Below, one piece after another: positions 1 through 6,061 of a stretch of DNA of 8,237 nucleotides. Both the position numbers and the translations under genes were made by a program. Source of the DNA: Chitinophagaceae bacterium (GTDB lineage: Bacteria; Bacteroidota; Bacteroidia; Chitinophagales; Chitinophagaceae); the NCBI GenBank assembly GCA_003456175.1, contig DMPB01000155.1:20540-28776 (forward strand), given 5' to 3'. The first letter of the stretch is position 1, and the number at the start of each line of letters is the position of its first letter. Below the pieces are notes generated by a model. It had not been told where the DNA came from. It was given only the letters and a program-made list of their open reading frames with translations, and made no database searches.

Positions 1-1
1 T

Positions 2-523
2 GCTACAAGTAATAATCCCCCATTGAATAATCCGCCAGTAGAATCTGGAAGTCGCCCAAAAACAGATAGAACTTACAATGTATTTGAATCTACGCCAGAA
101 GGGTTAACCTTATCGCTCAATTTCGAAAGCAACCGCGGCAAGTTGCCCTGGCCTGTAAGCGAAGGTGTAGTAACAGGCAATTTTGGTGTACAAAAAGTAA
201 GTGCTGGTGTAAATCGAAAATATGATGGGATTACAATTACATGCAAAACCAATATTCCTGTACGCTGTGTGGCCGATGGTATCGTAACCTCTATTCTTGA
301 ATTAGGTGGCTATCAGTGTGTTGTGGTACGCCATGGTAAGTATTTATCTGTATACAGTCAGGTAGATGGCGTTAAAGTATCTAAAGGCCAAGAAGTAAAA
401 GCTGGTACATTACTTGCCAATGTAGCGGAAGTAGCCGACGATGAATTTGAATTAGAGTTTCAGGTGATGAACAACGGTAATGGCCGTTATGAAAATCCTA
501 CAAGTTGGTTGAAACCGCGTTAA
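2..523 (+). CDS. EnvC-like degenerate LytM/M23 domain protein (3' part; start lies outside the window)
   Basis: The reading frame is open to the left edge, so this is the C-terminal ~173 codons of a longer protein; the in-frame TTG at 23 is not a credible start. After a low-complexity Asn/Pro linker comes a LytM (peptidase M23) fold: LPWPVS, GVVTGNFG, VADGIVTSI, VVVRHGKYLSVYSQV, VKAGTLLA and a C-terminal NPTSWLKPR. This layout matches the end of EnvC-type murein hydrolase activators, which normally carry coiled coils upstream (not visible here) and act in the periplasm through FtsEX to switch on amidases. The zinc and catalytic positions appear lost: the HxxxD region reads KYDGIT, the usual YAH is YSQ (Gln codon at 359-361), and the HxH is Glu-Leu-Glu (449-457). 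I therefore infer a non-catalytic activator or scaffold. The family call is good; the EnvC role is less certain because the N-terminal part is missing. Confidence 0.8.
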   Translation, partial: ATSNNPPLNNPPVESGSRPKTDRTYNVFESTPEGLTLSLNFESNRGKLPWPVSEGVVTGNFGVQKVSAGVNRKYDGITITCKTNIPVRCVADGIVTSILELGGYQCVVVRHGKYLSVYSQVDGVKVSKGQEVKAGTLLANVAEVADDEFELEFQVMNNGNGRYENPTSWLKPR

Positions 524-524
524 T

Positions 525-539
525 CATTTACCGTAAGGT
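525..539 (+). repeat. CATTTRCCGTAAGGY repeat, copy R1
   Basis: This copy reads CATTTACCGTAAGGT and starts two bases after the TAA stop of the EnvC-like gene, about 20 bases before the large terminator hairpin. It has the A-T version of the outer stem pair (ACC-GTAA-GGT). It is one of six copies in the window. Confidence 0.85.
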
Positions 540-558
540 AAGTAAGCAACCTTGTCAG

Positions 559-597
559 TAAATAGATATGGCGGCCGAAGGCCGCCATATCTATTTA
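559..597. terminator. Bidirectional terminator hairpin between convergent genes
   Basis: The arms at 559-576 (TAAATAGATATGGCGGCC) and 580-597 are perfectly complementary over 18 bp and enclose a 3-base GAA loop. The GC-rich tip and the A-rich/T-rich foot give a terminator-like shape on both strands. It lies 35 bp after the stop of the EnvC-like gene and 18 bp after the stop of bshA on the other strand, so it can serve both transcripts. The structure is seen directly; termination is inferred. Confidence 0.88.
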
Positions 598-615
598 ATA
601 CTGTACGTCTATTAA

Positions 616-1758
616 CTACACATTATTACATACATCCATACGACAAAAGCGGCTGTACAATTGTTCGTAACGAGGTACAATTTGTTCAATATCAAAGCGG
701 CAAGCTTGTTCGTAAGCCTCTTGTTTCATCGTAGCAAGTAGTGTTTCGTTGCTTAACAATTCAACAGCGTAGCGCCCCATCATAGTAATATCGCCAACTT
801 CGGCCATAAAACCTGTTTTGCGGTGTATGTTAATTTCAGGCAAGCCGCCGGCGTTGGTGCTTAGCACTGGTACACGTGCCGCCATTGCTTCTAAAGCCGC
901 CAAACCAAAGCTCTCATAATCAGAAGGTAACACAAACAAATCGCTAATGAGTAAAATATCTTCCATTTGTTCTTGCTTACCTACAAAACGTACATGATCT
1001 TCTATATGCAGCTCTCTAGCAAGCATTTCCATACCGTTGCGTTCGGGGCCATCGCCAATCATCAACAACTTAGCTGGCAAGTGTTCTACCACATGAGCAA
1101 AGGTGTGCAGTACATCTTGCACACGTTTTACTTTTCTGAAGTTACTCGCATGCATCAGAATTTTCTCACCATTAGGTGCAATAACCTTCCTAAAAGCATC
1201 TAAAGGTTTTTTCTGATAGCGTTTAATATCAACAAAATTGTGAATAACTTCAATCTCTTTCTCTATTTGAAAAAACTTGTACGTTTCGTCGCGTAGGTTG
1301 TTACTAACAGCAGTAATAGCATCACTTTCATTAATGCTAAAAGTTACCACAGGTTCGTAGGTTTTATCTTTCCCTACCAGGGTAATATCGGTACCGTGTA
1401 AGGTGGTAATGAATGGAATATTTCTACCTTGTTTGGCTACAATTTGTTTGGCCATATAGGCAGCACTTGCATGCGGTATCGCATAGTGTACATGCAGCAA
1501 ATCAAGGTCGTGATGGTTAATTACATCCACCATAGTACTTGCTAATGCCACTTCGTAAGGCGGGTAATCAAATAAAGGATACGTAGGAACACGCACCTCA
1601 TGATAATAAATATTGGCATTAAATACATTCAAACGCACCGGTTGCTGATACGTGATAAAATGCACCGAATGTCCTTTGTCGGCAAGTGCTTTACCCAATT
1701 CTGTTGCTAAAACACCACTACCGCCAAAAGTTGGATAACAAACGATACCTATTCGCAT
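616..1758 (-). CDS. bshA: N-acetyl-alpha-D-glucosaminyl L-malate synthase BshA
   Basis: A 380-residue GT-B glycosyltransferase of family GT4, the usual length for BshA. It joins GlcNAc from UDP-GlcNAc to L-malate, the first step of bacillithiol synthesis, in the cytoplasm. Diagnostic stretches are the N-terminal MRIGIVCYPTFGGSG (glycine loop at 11-15), the YPLFDYPPYEVALAS block (60-74), LHVHYAIPHASAAY (88-101), TLHGTD (119-124), the ASNFRKVKR phosphate-binding region (204-212) and the EX7E motif in SDYESFGLAALEAMA (Glu282 and Glu290). The ATG at 1756-1758 begins exactly where the family starts. It is transcribed alone: the EnvC-like gene converges on its 3' end and the M28 peptidase gene diverges from its 5' end. 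bshB and bshC are not in this window. Nothing looks damaged. Confidence 0.95.
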   Translation of the reverse strand: MRIGIVCYPTFGGSGVLATELGKALADKGHSVHFITYQQPVRLNVFNANIYYHEVRVPTYPLFDYPPYEVALASTMVDVINHHDLDLLHVHYAIPHASAAYMAKQIVAKQGRNIPFITTLHGTDITLVGKDKTYEPVVTFSINESDAITAVSNNLRDETYKFFQIEKEIEVIHNFVDIKRYQKKPLDAFRKVIAPNGEKILMHASNFRKVKRVQDVLHTFAHVVEHLPAKLLMIGDGPERNGMEMLARELHIEDHVRFVGKQEQMEDILLISDLFVLPSDYESFGLAALEAMAARVPVLSTNAGGLPEINIHRKTGFMAEVGDITMMGRYAVELLSNETLLATMKQEAYEQACRFDIEQIVPRYEQLYSRFCRMDVCNNV

Positions 1759-1777
1759 AGCTCAAAATATTGAACAG

Positions 1778-1785
1778 CAAAGTAA
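1778..1785 (-). promoter_or_regulatory. Possible -7 promoter element of bshA
   Basis: On the minus strand these bases read TTACTTTG, seven of eight matches to TAnnTTTG, the Bacteroidota -7 consensus when N positions are ignored (second base T instead of A). It lies about 19 bases before the bshA ATG, leaving room for a short leader. I see no clear TTG at the -33 distance, so this is a weak call. Confidence 0.35.
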
Positions 1786-1824
1786 CAATGCTACATCCAT
1801 ACAGTTCATAAAATATGTTTACGG

Positions 1825-1855
1825 TTGTATGAATTCGCTCAACGCAACATTTTTG
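1825..1855 (+). promoter_or_regulatory. Possible promoter (-33 TTG / -7 CATTTTTG) of the M28 peptidase gene
   Basis: TTG at 1825-1827 and CATTTTTG at 1848-1855 are separated by 20 bases, close to the spacing of Bacteroidota promoters (TTTG and TAnnTTTG). The -7 box has C for the first T. Transcription would begin near 1860, giving a leader of roughly 60 bases that contains repeat copy R2 before the preferred ATG at 1925. Inferred from consensus only. Confidence 0.35.
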
Positions 1856-1867
1856 AGGTGAATGGTA

Positions 1868-1882
1868 GCCTTACGGCAAATG
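1868..1882 (-). repeat. CATTTRCCGTAAGGY repeat, copy R2
   Basis: The minus strand reads CATTTGCCGTAAGGC, the G-C version of the outer stem pair (GCC-GTAA-GGC). It lies in the likely 5' leader of the M28 gene, 42 bases before the preferred start, and 82 bases before copy R3 in the same orientation. Confidence 0.85.
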
Positions 1883-1924
1883 CACATTCAAGTAATTACT
1901 ATCTTCCGCACTTACAGCACAGTT

Positions 1925-3313
1925 ATGCGAAAATTATGGATGTTGGTGTGCATGGGTACGGTACACCTTACGGTAAATGCACAGTATGTAGCAGATAGCA
2001 CTTTTATCAAACGCATTGCCGATAATATGCTTGAAAGTAATACGGCACACGATTACCTCTACCATCTTACCAAACGTATTGGTGGCAGGTTAGCCGGTTC
2101 GCCCCAAGCCGCAGCAGCAGAGCGTTGGGGCTTACAAGTATTTCAACAACTCAAGGCCGATACTGCTTATTGGCAGCCATGTATGGTGCCACACTGGGTG
2201 CGTGGCGGTAAAGATTCTGCAGTGTTGGTGTACCGCGATAATTTTGATATTACTCGTACGCAAGTACTCAACTGCTTGGCATTAGGCAACACTATTGGTA
2301 CAGGTAAGCAAGGGGTGAAAGCCCGTGTTATTCGCATCAATCATTTCGATGAACTTGAAACGTATAAAGCAATCATAAAAGGCAATATTGTTTTTTACAA
2401 TGCACCTTTCGAGCAAACTTTTATTGAAACATTCAAGGCCTATGGTAAAAATGCTACGTATCGTTCAACAGGGCCAAGCAAAGCAGCCCGCTATGGGGCG
2501 GCAGCAGTAATGGTTCGCAGGATGACACATGCGTACGATAACCATGCCCATACAGGAGCTACTGTGTACAACGATAGTTTCCCCAAAATACCTGCTGTAG
2601 CCATTGGTTTAAAAGATGTTGCATTGCTTAATCAATTGTTCGATGGTAAGCGCCAACAGCCTTTCGTACACCTTTTTACAAACGGCCAAATGCTACCCGA
2701 TACTATTGGTAATAATGTAGTTGCAGAATTGCGTGGTACCGAATTTCCGGATGAAATTATTACCATAGGTGGCCACTTAGATAGTTGGGATGTTGCCGAA
2801 GGTGCTCACGACGATGGTACAGGCATTGTGCAAACGATAGAAGTGTTACGCGTATTCAAAGCGTTGGGGTATCAACCAAAGCGTACCATTCGCTTTGTAC
2901 TATTCGCTAATGAAGAAAACGGCACCCGTGGCGCTAAAGCTTATGCCGATGCTGCCAAGCAGCGTAACGAAAAGCATGTATTTGCCTTAGAAAGCGATGC
3001 AGGCGGCTTTACTCCGCGTGGCTTTGGTATTACTGCAAGTAATGAAGTGTTTGAAAAAATAAAAAGTTGGGCAAGCCTATTAGCCCCCTATTATGGCAAT
3101 AACATAGTGCGTGGTGGCGGTGGTGCCGATATTGCACCTTTGAACAGAGCTTTTAACACACCTATTGCTGGCTTGCAGCCCGATAGCCAACGTTATTTCG
3201 ATTTGCACCATGCAATAACCGATGTATTTGAGGCGGTGAATATTAGAGAAATGCAACTCGGTGCTGTGAACATGGCAGCTTTGATTTATCTTGTAGACAA
3301 ATACGGATTGTAA
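1925..3313 (+). CDS. Secreted M28 family metallopeptidase, carboxypeptidase Q-like
   Basis: A 462-residue zinc exopeptidase. Residues 1-20 form a signal peptide (MRKLWMLVCMGTVHLTVNAQ, with cleavage likely after Ala19 or Gln20), so it acts in the periplasm or outside. An inserted PA-like region spans roughly 115-270, followed by the M28 catalytic core: GGHLDSWD (His284 ligand, Asp286), AHDDGTG (Asp296 bridging ligand), FANEENG (Glu330 general base, Glu331 ligand), ESDAGG (Asp358 ligand) and YFDLHH (His429 ligand). All five metal positions are present, and the layout and length match vertebrate carboxypeptidase Q and its bacterial relatives. The natural substrate is unknown, probably dipeptides or peptide C-termini. 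An in-frame ATG at 1862 would add 21 residues, but the ATG at 1925 gives a normal signal peptide. The stop overlaps the next start as TAATG. Repeat copy R3 encodes part of the signal peptide. Confidence 0.92.
   Translation: MRKLWMLVCMGTVHLTVNAQYVADSTFIKRIADNMLESNTAHDYLYHLTKRIGGRLAGSPQAAAAERWGLQVFQQLKADTAYWQPCMVPHWVRGGKDSAVLVYRDNFDITRTQVLNCLALGNTIGTGKQGVKARVIRINHFDELETYKAIIKGNIVFYNAPFEQTFIETFKAYGKNATYRSTGPSKAARYGAAAVMVRRMTHAYDNHAHTGATVYNDSFPKIPAVAIGLKDVALLNQLFDGKRQQPFVHLFTNGQMLPDTIGNNVVAELRGTEFPDEIITIGGHLDSWDVAEGAHDDGTGIVQTIEVLRVFKALGYQPKRTIRFVLFANEENGTRGAKAYADAAKQRNEKHVFALESDAGGFTPRGFGITASNEVFEKIKSWASLLAPYYGNNIVRGGGGADIAPLNRAFNTPIAGLQPDSQRYFDLHHAITDVFEAVNIREMQLGAVNMAALIYLVDKYGL
1965..1979 (-). 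repeat. CATTTRCCGTAAGGY repeat, copy R3 (inside the signal peptide coding region)
   Basis: The plus strand reads ACCTTACGGTAAATG, so the motif is on the minus strand in its A-T form. It lies within the M28 peptidase gene and supplies residues HLTVN (14-18) of the signal peptide, keeping the frame. The neighbouring bases give a 16-base identity with copy R6 in the GT2 gene. Confidence 0.85.
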
Positions 3314-3708
3314 TGAAAACACATTGGAAAAGAAACCTACTGCTGGTTGTTTTGGCTGTATTATTAGTATTTGTGTATTTCCGTTATTTCTGGGTGTTTG
3401 GCACGGGTACCAAAGCTGGCGTACTCAATAGCTTTATGAATAAAGGTTATGTATTTAAAACCTATGAAGGTAAAATTATTCAAAGTGGTTTTAAAGCCAA
3501 TGTACAAAGCAATGAATTTGAGTTTAGTGTGGCCAACGAACGTATTGCCAAAAAACTCATGGAGAATGCTGGTGCCGAAATGAAACTTGGTTACAAAGAA
3601 TATTTTGGAGCCCTGCCTTGGCGGGGTATGCAACGTTTTGTGGTAGATTCTATCTACGAAATACAAGGGATGCAATACCGAGAAGGTGAAATCAAACCTA
3701 AGTTATAA
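3313..3708 (+). CDS. Small single-pass membrane protein, unknown function
   Basis: A 131-residue protein with a Lys/Arg-rich N-terminus (MKTHWKRN), one hydrophobic helix at about 8-28 and a soluble tail that should be periplasmic. The tail contains GTKAGVLNSF, KGYVFKTYEGKI, EFEFSVANERIAKKL and the LPWRG motif (101-105). This resembles a conserved Bacteroidota family of small proteins, some of which I recall being labelled 6-phosphogluconate dehydrogenase in databases; nothing here resembles that enzyme, with no Rossmann fold and far too short a chain. The start codon overlaps the M28 stop codon (TAATG), so it is probably translated by coupling and made with the peptidase. That suggests a link to the cell envelope, but no role can be assigned. 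After the stop comes the R4/R5 inverted pair. Confidence 0.8.
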   Translation: MKTHWKRNLLLVVLAVLLVFVYFRYFWVFGTGTKAGVLNSFMNKGYVFKTYEGKIIQSGFKANVQSNEFEFSVANERIAKKLMENAGAEMKLGYKEYFGALPWRGMQRFVVDSIYEIQGMQYREGEIKPKL

Positions 3709-3713
3709 CCAAT

Positions 3714-3728
3714 ACCTTACGGTAAATG
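3714..3728 (-). repeat. CATTTRCCGTAAGGY repeat, copy R4
   Basis: The plus strand reads ACCTTACGGTAAATG, the A-T form in minus orientation, beginning five bases after the stop of the small membrane protein gene. It forms the left arm of the inverted pair with R5. Confidence 0.85.
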
Positions 3729-3775
3729 AATTTATTGTTAGGTAATTGCTGTTAGCGTTAGCATTTGCCGTAAGG
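3715..3775. terminator. Inverted repeat pair R4/R5, likely terminator between convergent genes
   Basis: The arms at 3715-3728 and 3762-3775 pair over 14 bp with a single T-G wobble (3723/3767). They enclose a 33-base loop that contains tandem GTTAGC at 3751-3762. The structure fills most of the 69-bp gap between the convergent membrane protein and methyltransferase genes, where a shared terminator is expected. The loop is long and there is no strong T tract, so termination is inferred from position. Each arm can also fold alone as a 3-bp stem with a four-base loop. Confidence 0.6.
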
Positions 3776-3776
3776 C
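3762..3776 (+). repeat. CATTTRCCGTAAGGY repeat, copy R5
   Basis: This copy reads CATTTGCCGTAAGGC, the G-C form of the outer stem pair, and ends one base before the methyltransferase stop codon on the other strand. It is the right arm of the inverted pair with R4. Confidence 0.85.
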
Positions 3777-3777
3777 A

Positions 3778-4482
3778 CTATAACCATAAGAAAATGCAAG
3801 GCCTTTTGTGCAAATCAGGCAATGTAGTTTGCCTCCAAGCAGCTACTGTTTTTGTTACGATATATTGCGTTGGTGCCGTTAAATCGGCAGCGATACAAAC
3901 ACGTGTATTGGGTTGAAGTTGTTGCAATAAATCGGCTAAAAAAGCATTATTACGGTAGGGCGTTTCAATGCAAAGCTGGGTGCATTGTTTTTGATGAGCA
4001 TACAATTCGGCTTCTTTAATGGCTTTCTTACGTTGGGCAGCGTCTATGGGTAAGTAGCCCAAAAACTGAAATTGCTGGCCATTTAAACCACTGGCCATAA
4101 GTGCTAATAAAATGCTACTAGGGCCTACTAACGGTTGTATTGTGGCATTGAATTGTTGTGCTTCGGCAATTAAAATTTGTCCAGGATCGGCAATGCCCGG
4201 GCAGCCTGCTTCGCTAACAATTCCAATATTTTTTCCATGTTGTAGCGCCGTTTTGAAATGCTGTAAAACCTCGTTTTCGGCTTTATGAATGGTATGCCAT
4301 GTGTAGTTATCGATCACCATTTCACGCCATAGTTTTTTAAAAAAACGTCGGGTAGTTTTTTCGTTTTCAACGAAAAAAACCTGGCAATCTTGAATAGCAG
4401 GTAGCAGGTACGATGGCAAGGCTTGAAGAGATGCCTCATCGTCATGTAATGTGGTTGGTATCAGGTATACTTTAGCTGGCAT
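3778..4482 (-). CDS. SAM-dependent methyltransferase, RsmI-like (tetrapyrrole methylase fold)
   Basis: A 234-residue protein of the tetrapyrrole (corrin/porphyrin) methylase superfamily, closest to RsmI, which 2'-O-methylates 16S rRNA C1402. Conserved parts are VYLIPTTL at the N-terminus (5-12), the SAM-site segment SEAGCPGIADPG (90-101), GPSSILLALMASG (120-132), FQFLGYLP (138-145) and ETPYRN (173-178), with the end LHKRPCIFLWL. It differs from classical RsmI: the N-terminal GNL(x)D(x)T is replaced by TTLHDDEA, the EDTR motif by ENEKTTRR (40-46), and the C-terminal extension of RsmI (typically ~280 residues) is absent. This looks like the short Bacteroidota paralogue, so the target may not be C1402. 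It starts four bases after the GH3 stop, so it is in one operon with that gene; GTAAGGT just before the ATG could act as a weak ribosome site. Confidence 0.85.
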   Translation of the reverse strand: MPAKVYLIPTTLHDDEASLQALPSYLLPAIQDCQVFFVENEKTTRRFFKKLWREMVIDNYTWHTIHKAENEVLQHFKTALQHGKNIGIVSEAGCPGIADPGQILIAEAQQFNATIQPLVGPSSILLALMASGLNGQQFQFLGYLPIDAAQRKKAIKEAELYAHQKQCTQLCIETPYRNNAFLADLLQQLQPNTRVCIAADLTAPTQYIVTKTVAAWRQTTLPDLHKRPCIFLWL

Positions 4483-4486
4483 TACC

Positions 4487-6016
4487 TTACACTTTAGCTG
4501 CTAAAAAAGCCTTCCAATCGTTGAGCATTTTTCCTTTGAGTACTCTTGGGAATTTATGTTGGCCGCCAACTTTGCCTTTGCTTTCCATAAAATCCATAAA
4601 AATGTGTTCAGGTAGAACGGTTATATGCACATCTTTCAAAGCACTTTTGCGTTCCACTGCATAATCGTCGTTCACGTCGCAGAGTACTGTATCTAGAGTT
4701 GTTTTGAGCTTTGCGGTATCTATGTTGGTTGTATTGCAAGCTAGGTACCAATGGTGGGCGAAAAAATTATCATGTGGTTCGCCAACTACAGTGTATTCAG
4801 GAATACAAAGGTTCATGGTTTCGCTTACCACACGAATGGCCTTGTTCATGTTATCTACACTCAAATGTTCTCCTACCAAACTCAAAAAGTGTTTGGTACG
4901 ACCAGTAATGGCAATTTCGGCTTTTTCCTTGTCTACAAATTTGATGGTATCGCCAATAAGGTAGCGCCAAGCACCTGCGCTGGTACTGATGAGAATGGCA
5001 TAGTCTTTACCTTCCTCAACTTCGTGTATCAGTAGGCTTTGAGCAGTTGGTAGTATTTCACCATCGGCATCGAAGTTGTGATCGTCGAAGGGTACAAACT
5101 CAAAGAAAATATGTTCGTTCGTTACCAAACGCATACCTTTTGCATACTGCTTGTCTTGATAGGCCAAAAAACCCTCACTTGCGAGATAAGTTTCAATATA
5201 GGTAATGGGCTTACCAAGCAGTTGTTCAAATCCTTTTTTATAGGGTTCAAAGCTTACGCCGCCATGCACAAAAAAGGTGAGATTAGGCCACATTTCGTGA
5301 ATGTTATTGAGCTTGTATTTGGCTACTACCATTTCCATGCACATTTGAATCCATGCAGGTACGCCAACTACAAAACTGATATCCCATTCGGGTGCTTTTT
5401 CAACAATTTCGGCTAGTTTTTTATTCCAATCTTTCTCTTTTGCGATTCTTTTGCCGGGCTTATAAAACGGTTGAAACCAAATGGGGGCTCGCTTTGCTGT
5501 AATACCACTTAGGTCGCCAGCATAATAGCCTGGGCCTTTCTGCAAATCGGTACTGCCGCCTAAAGCCAACCAACCTTTGCTTAAAGCTTTAATAGGGATA
5601 CCATCGTAAGTACGCAGACTAAACAACTGTTTGAGCATCACCATACGATTACCCTTCAGTAAATCGGTAGTAATGGGGATATACTTACTTGCTGCCTCGC
5701 TAGTACCGCTGCTAAGGGCATAGTATTTGATTTTTCCGGGCCAGCACACATCTGTTTTGCCTTCTAAGGTTTTATGCCACCATTGGTTATGAATAGTATT
5801 ATAGTTGAATGCTGGTACAATTTGTGAGAACTTCTTTGCCGGATGGCGGCTCATTAAAATTTGATCGAATTGGTACTGCTGACCAAATTCTGTAAAACGT
5901 GCCTTCTTTAACAACTTCTTAAGCACATTCAGTTGCTGCCCTCTAAGATCACTTTTGGAAGTGAGGCGTAAAGCTTTAGCTACCGATGCAGGAACTTTAA
6001 TATCTAAAATAGGCAT
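4487..6016 (-). CDS. GH3 family acyl-adenylating protein (auxin-responsive GH3-like)
   Basis: A 509-residue member of the GH3 branch of the ANL adenylate-forming enzymes. In plants these activate jasmonate, auxin or benzoates with ATP and join them to amino acids; the bacterial substrates are mostly unknown. Visible motifs are YYALSSGTSEAASKYIPIT (phosphate loop, SSGTS at 102-106), YIETYLASEG (273-282), GAWRYLIGDTIKF (348-360, with the Asp expected to hold the ribose), GRTKHFLSLVGEHLS (372-386, the hinge to the C-terminal domain) and MESKGKVGGQHKFPR near the end, whose lysines (480, 482, 488) include the likely catalytic one. Length and motifs are complete, so it should be active. It is preceded by a good -7 box and overlaps neither neighbour (45 bp after the GT2 stop, 4 bp before the methyltransferase). 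No substrate clue comes from the context. Confidence 0.9.
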   Translation of the reverse strand: MPILDIKVPASVAKALRLTSKSDLRGQQLNVLKKLLKKARFTEFGQQYQFDQILMSRHPAKKFSQIVPAFNYNTIHNQWWHKTLEGKTDVCWPGKIKYYALSSGTSEAASKYIPITTDLLKGNRMVMLKQLFSLRTYDGIPIKALSKGWLALGGSTDLQKGPGYYAGDLSGITAKRAPIWFQPFYKPGKRIAKEKDWNKKLAEIVEKAPEWDISFVVGVPAWIQMCMEMVVAKYKLNNIHEMWPNLTFFVHGGVSFEPYKKGFEQLLGKPITYIETYLASEGFLAYQDKQYAKGMRLVTNEHIFFEFVPFDDHNFDADGEILPTAQSLLIHEVEEGKDYAILISTSAGAWRYLIGDTIKFVDKEKAEIAITGRTKHFLSLVGEHLSVDNMNKAIRVVSETMNLCIPEYTVVGEPHDNFFAHHWYLACNTTNIDTAKLKTTLDTVLCDVNDDYAVERKSALKDVHITVLPEHIFMDFMESKGKVGGQHKFPRVLKGKMLNDWKAFLAAKV

Positions 6017-6040
6017 GTTGTAATCTGAGTTTCAAAATGG

Positions 6041-6048
6041 CAAATGTA
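6041..6048 (-). promoter_or_regulatory. -7 promoter element (TACATTTG) before the GH3 gene
   Basis: The minus strand reads TACATTTG, an exact TAnnTTTG match, in the 45-bp gap between the GT2 stop and the GH3 start. It would place the transcript start near 6035, with a leader of about 20 bases. No clear -33 TTG is seen at the right distance (that region lies in the GT2 gene). It suggests that GH3 and the methyltransferase can be transcribed independently of GT2. Confidence 0.45.
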
Positions 6049-6061
6049 TTGCAAGCGTGTA

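Noticed and set aside
552..734. Plus-strand 60-codon ORF spanning the terminator hairpin and the 3' end of bshA
   Set aside because: It reads through the terminator and antisense to bshA, and its sequence resembles no known protein.
1548..1562. Partial repeat-like site CTTCGTAAGGC in bshA
   Set aside because: It lacks the CATTT lead and the 3-bp stem, and it encodes the conserved PPYEVA segment of BshA, so chance is enough.
1862..1924. Upstream ATG start for the M28 peptidase, adding 21 residues
   Set aside because: It would bury the signal peptide behind a 21-residue extension and translate repeat R2; the ATG at 1925 gives a standard signal peptide. It cannot be fully excluded, because the predicted transcript start is close to 1862.
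4481..4497. Similarity between GCTAAAGTGTAAGGTAA before the methyltransferase start and GCTAAAGTAAGGTAA at 7266-7280
   Set aside because: Only two sites, with an indel, no hairpin and a partly coding context; too weak to call a shared regulatory element.
4704..5416. Several plus-strand ORFs inside the GH3 gene
   Set aside because: They are antisense shadows of a gene with full family motifs; their translations have no recognisable features.
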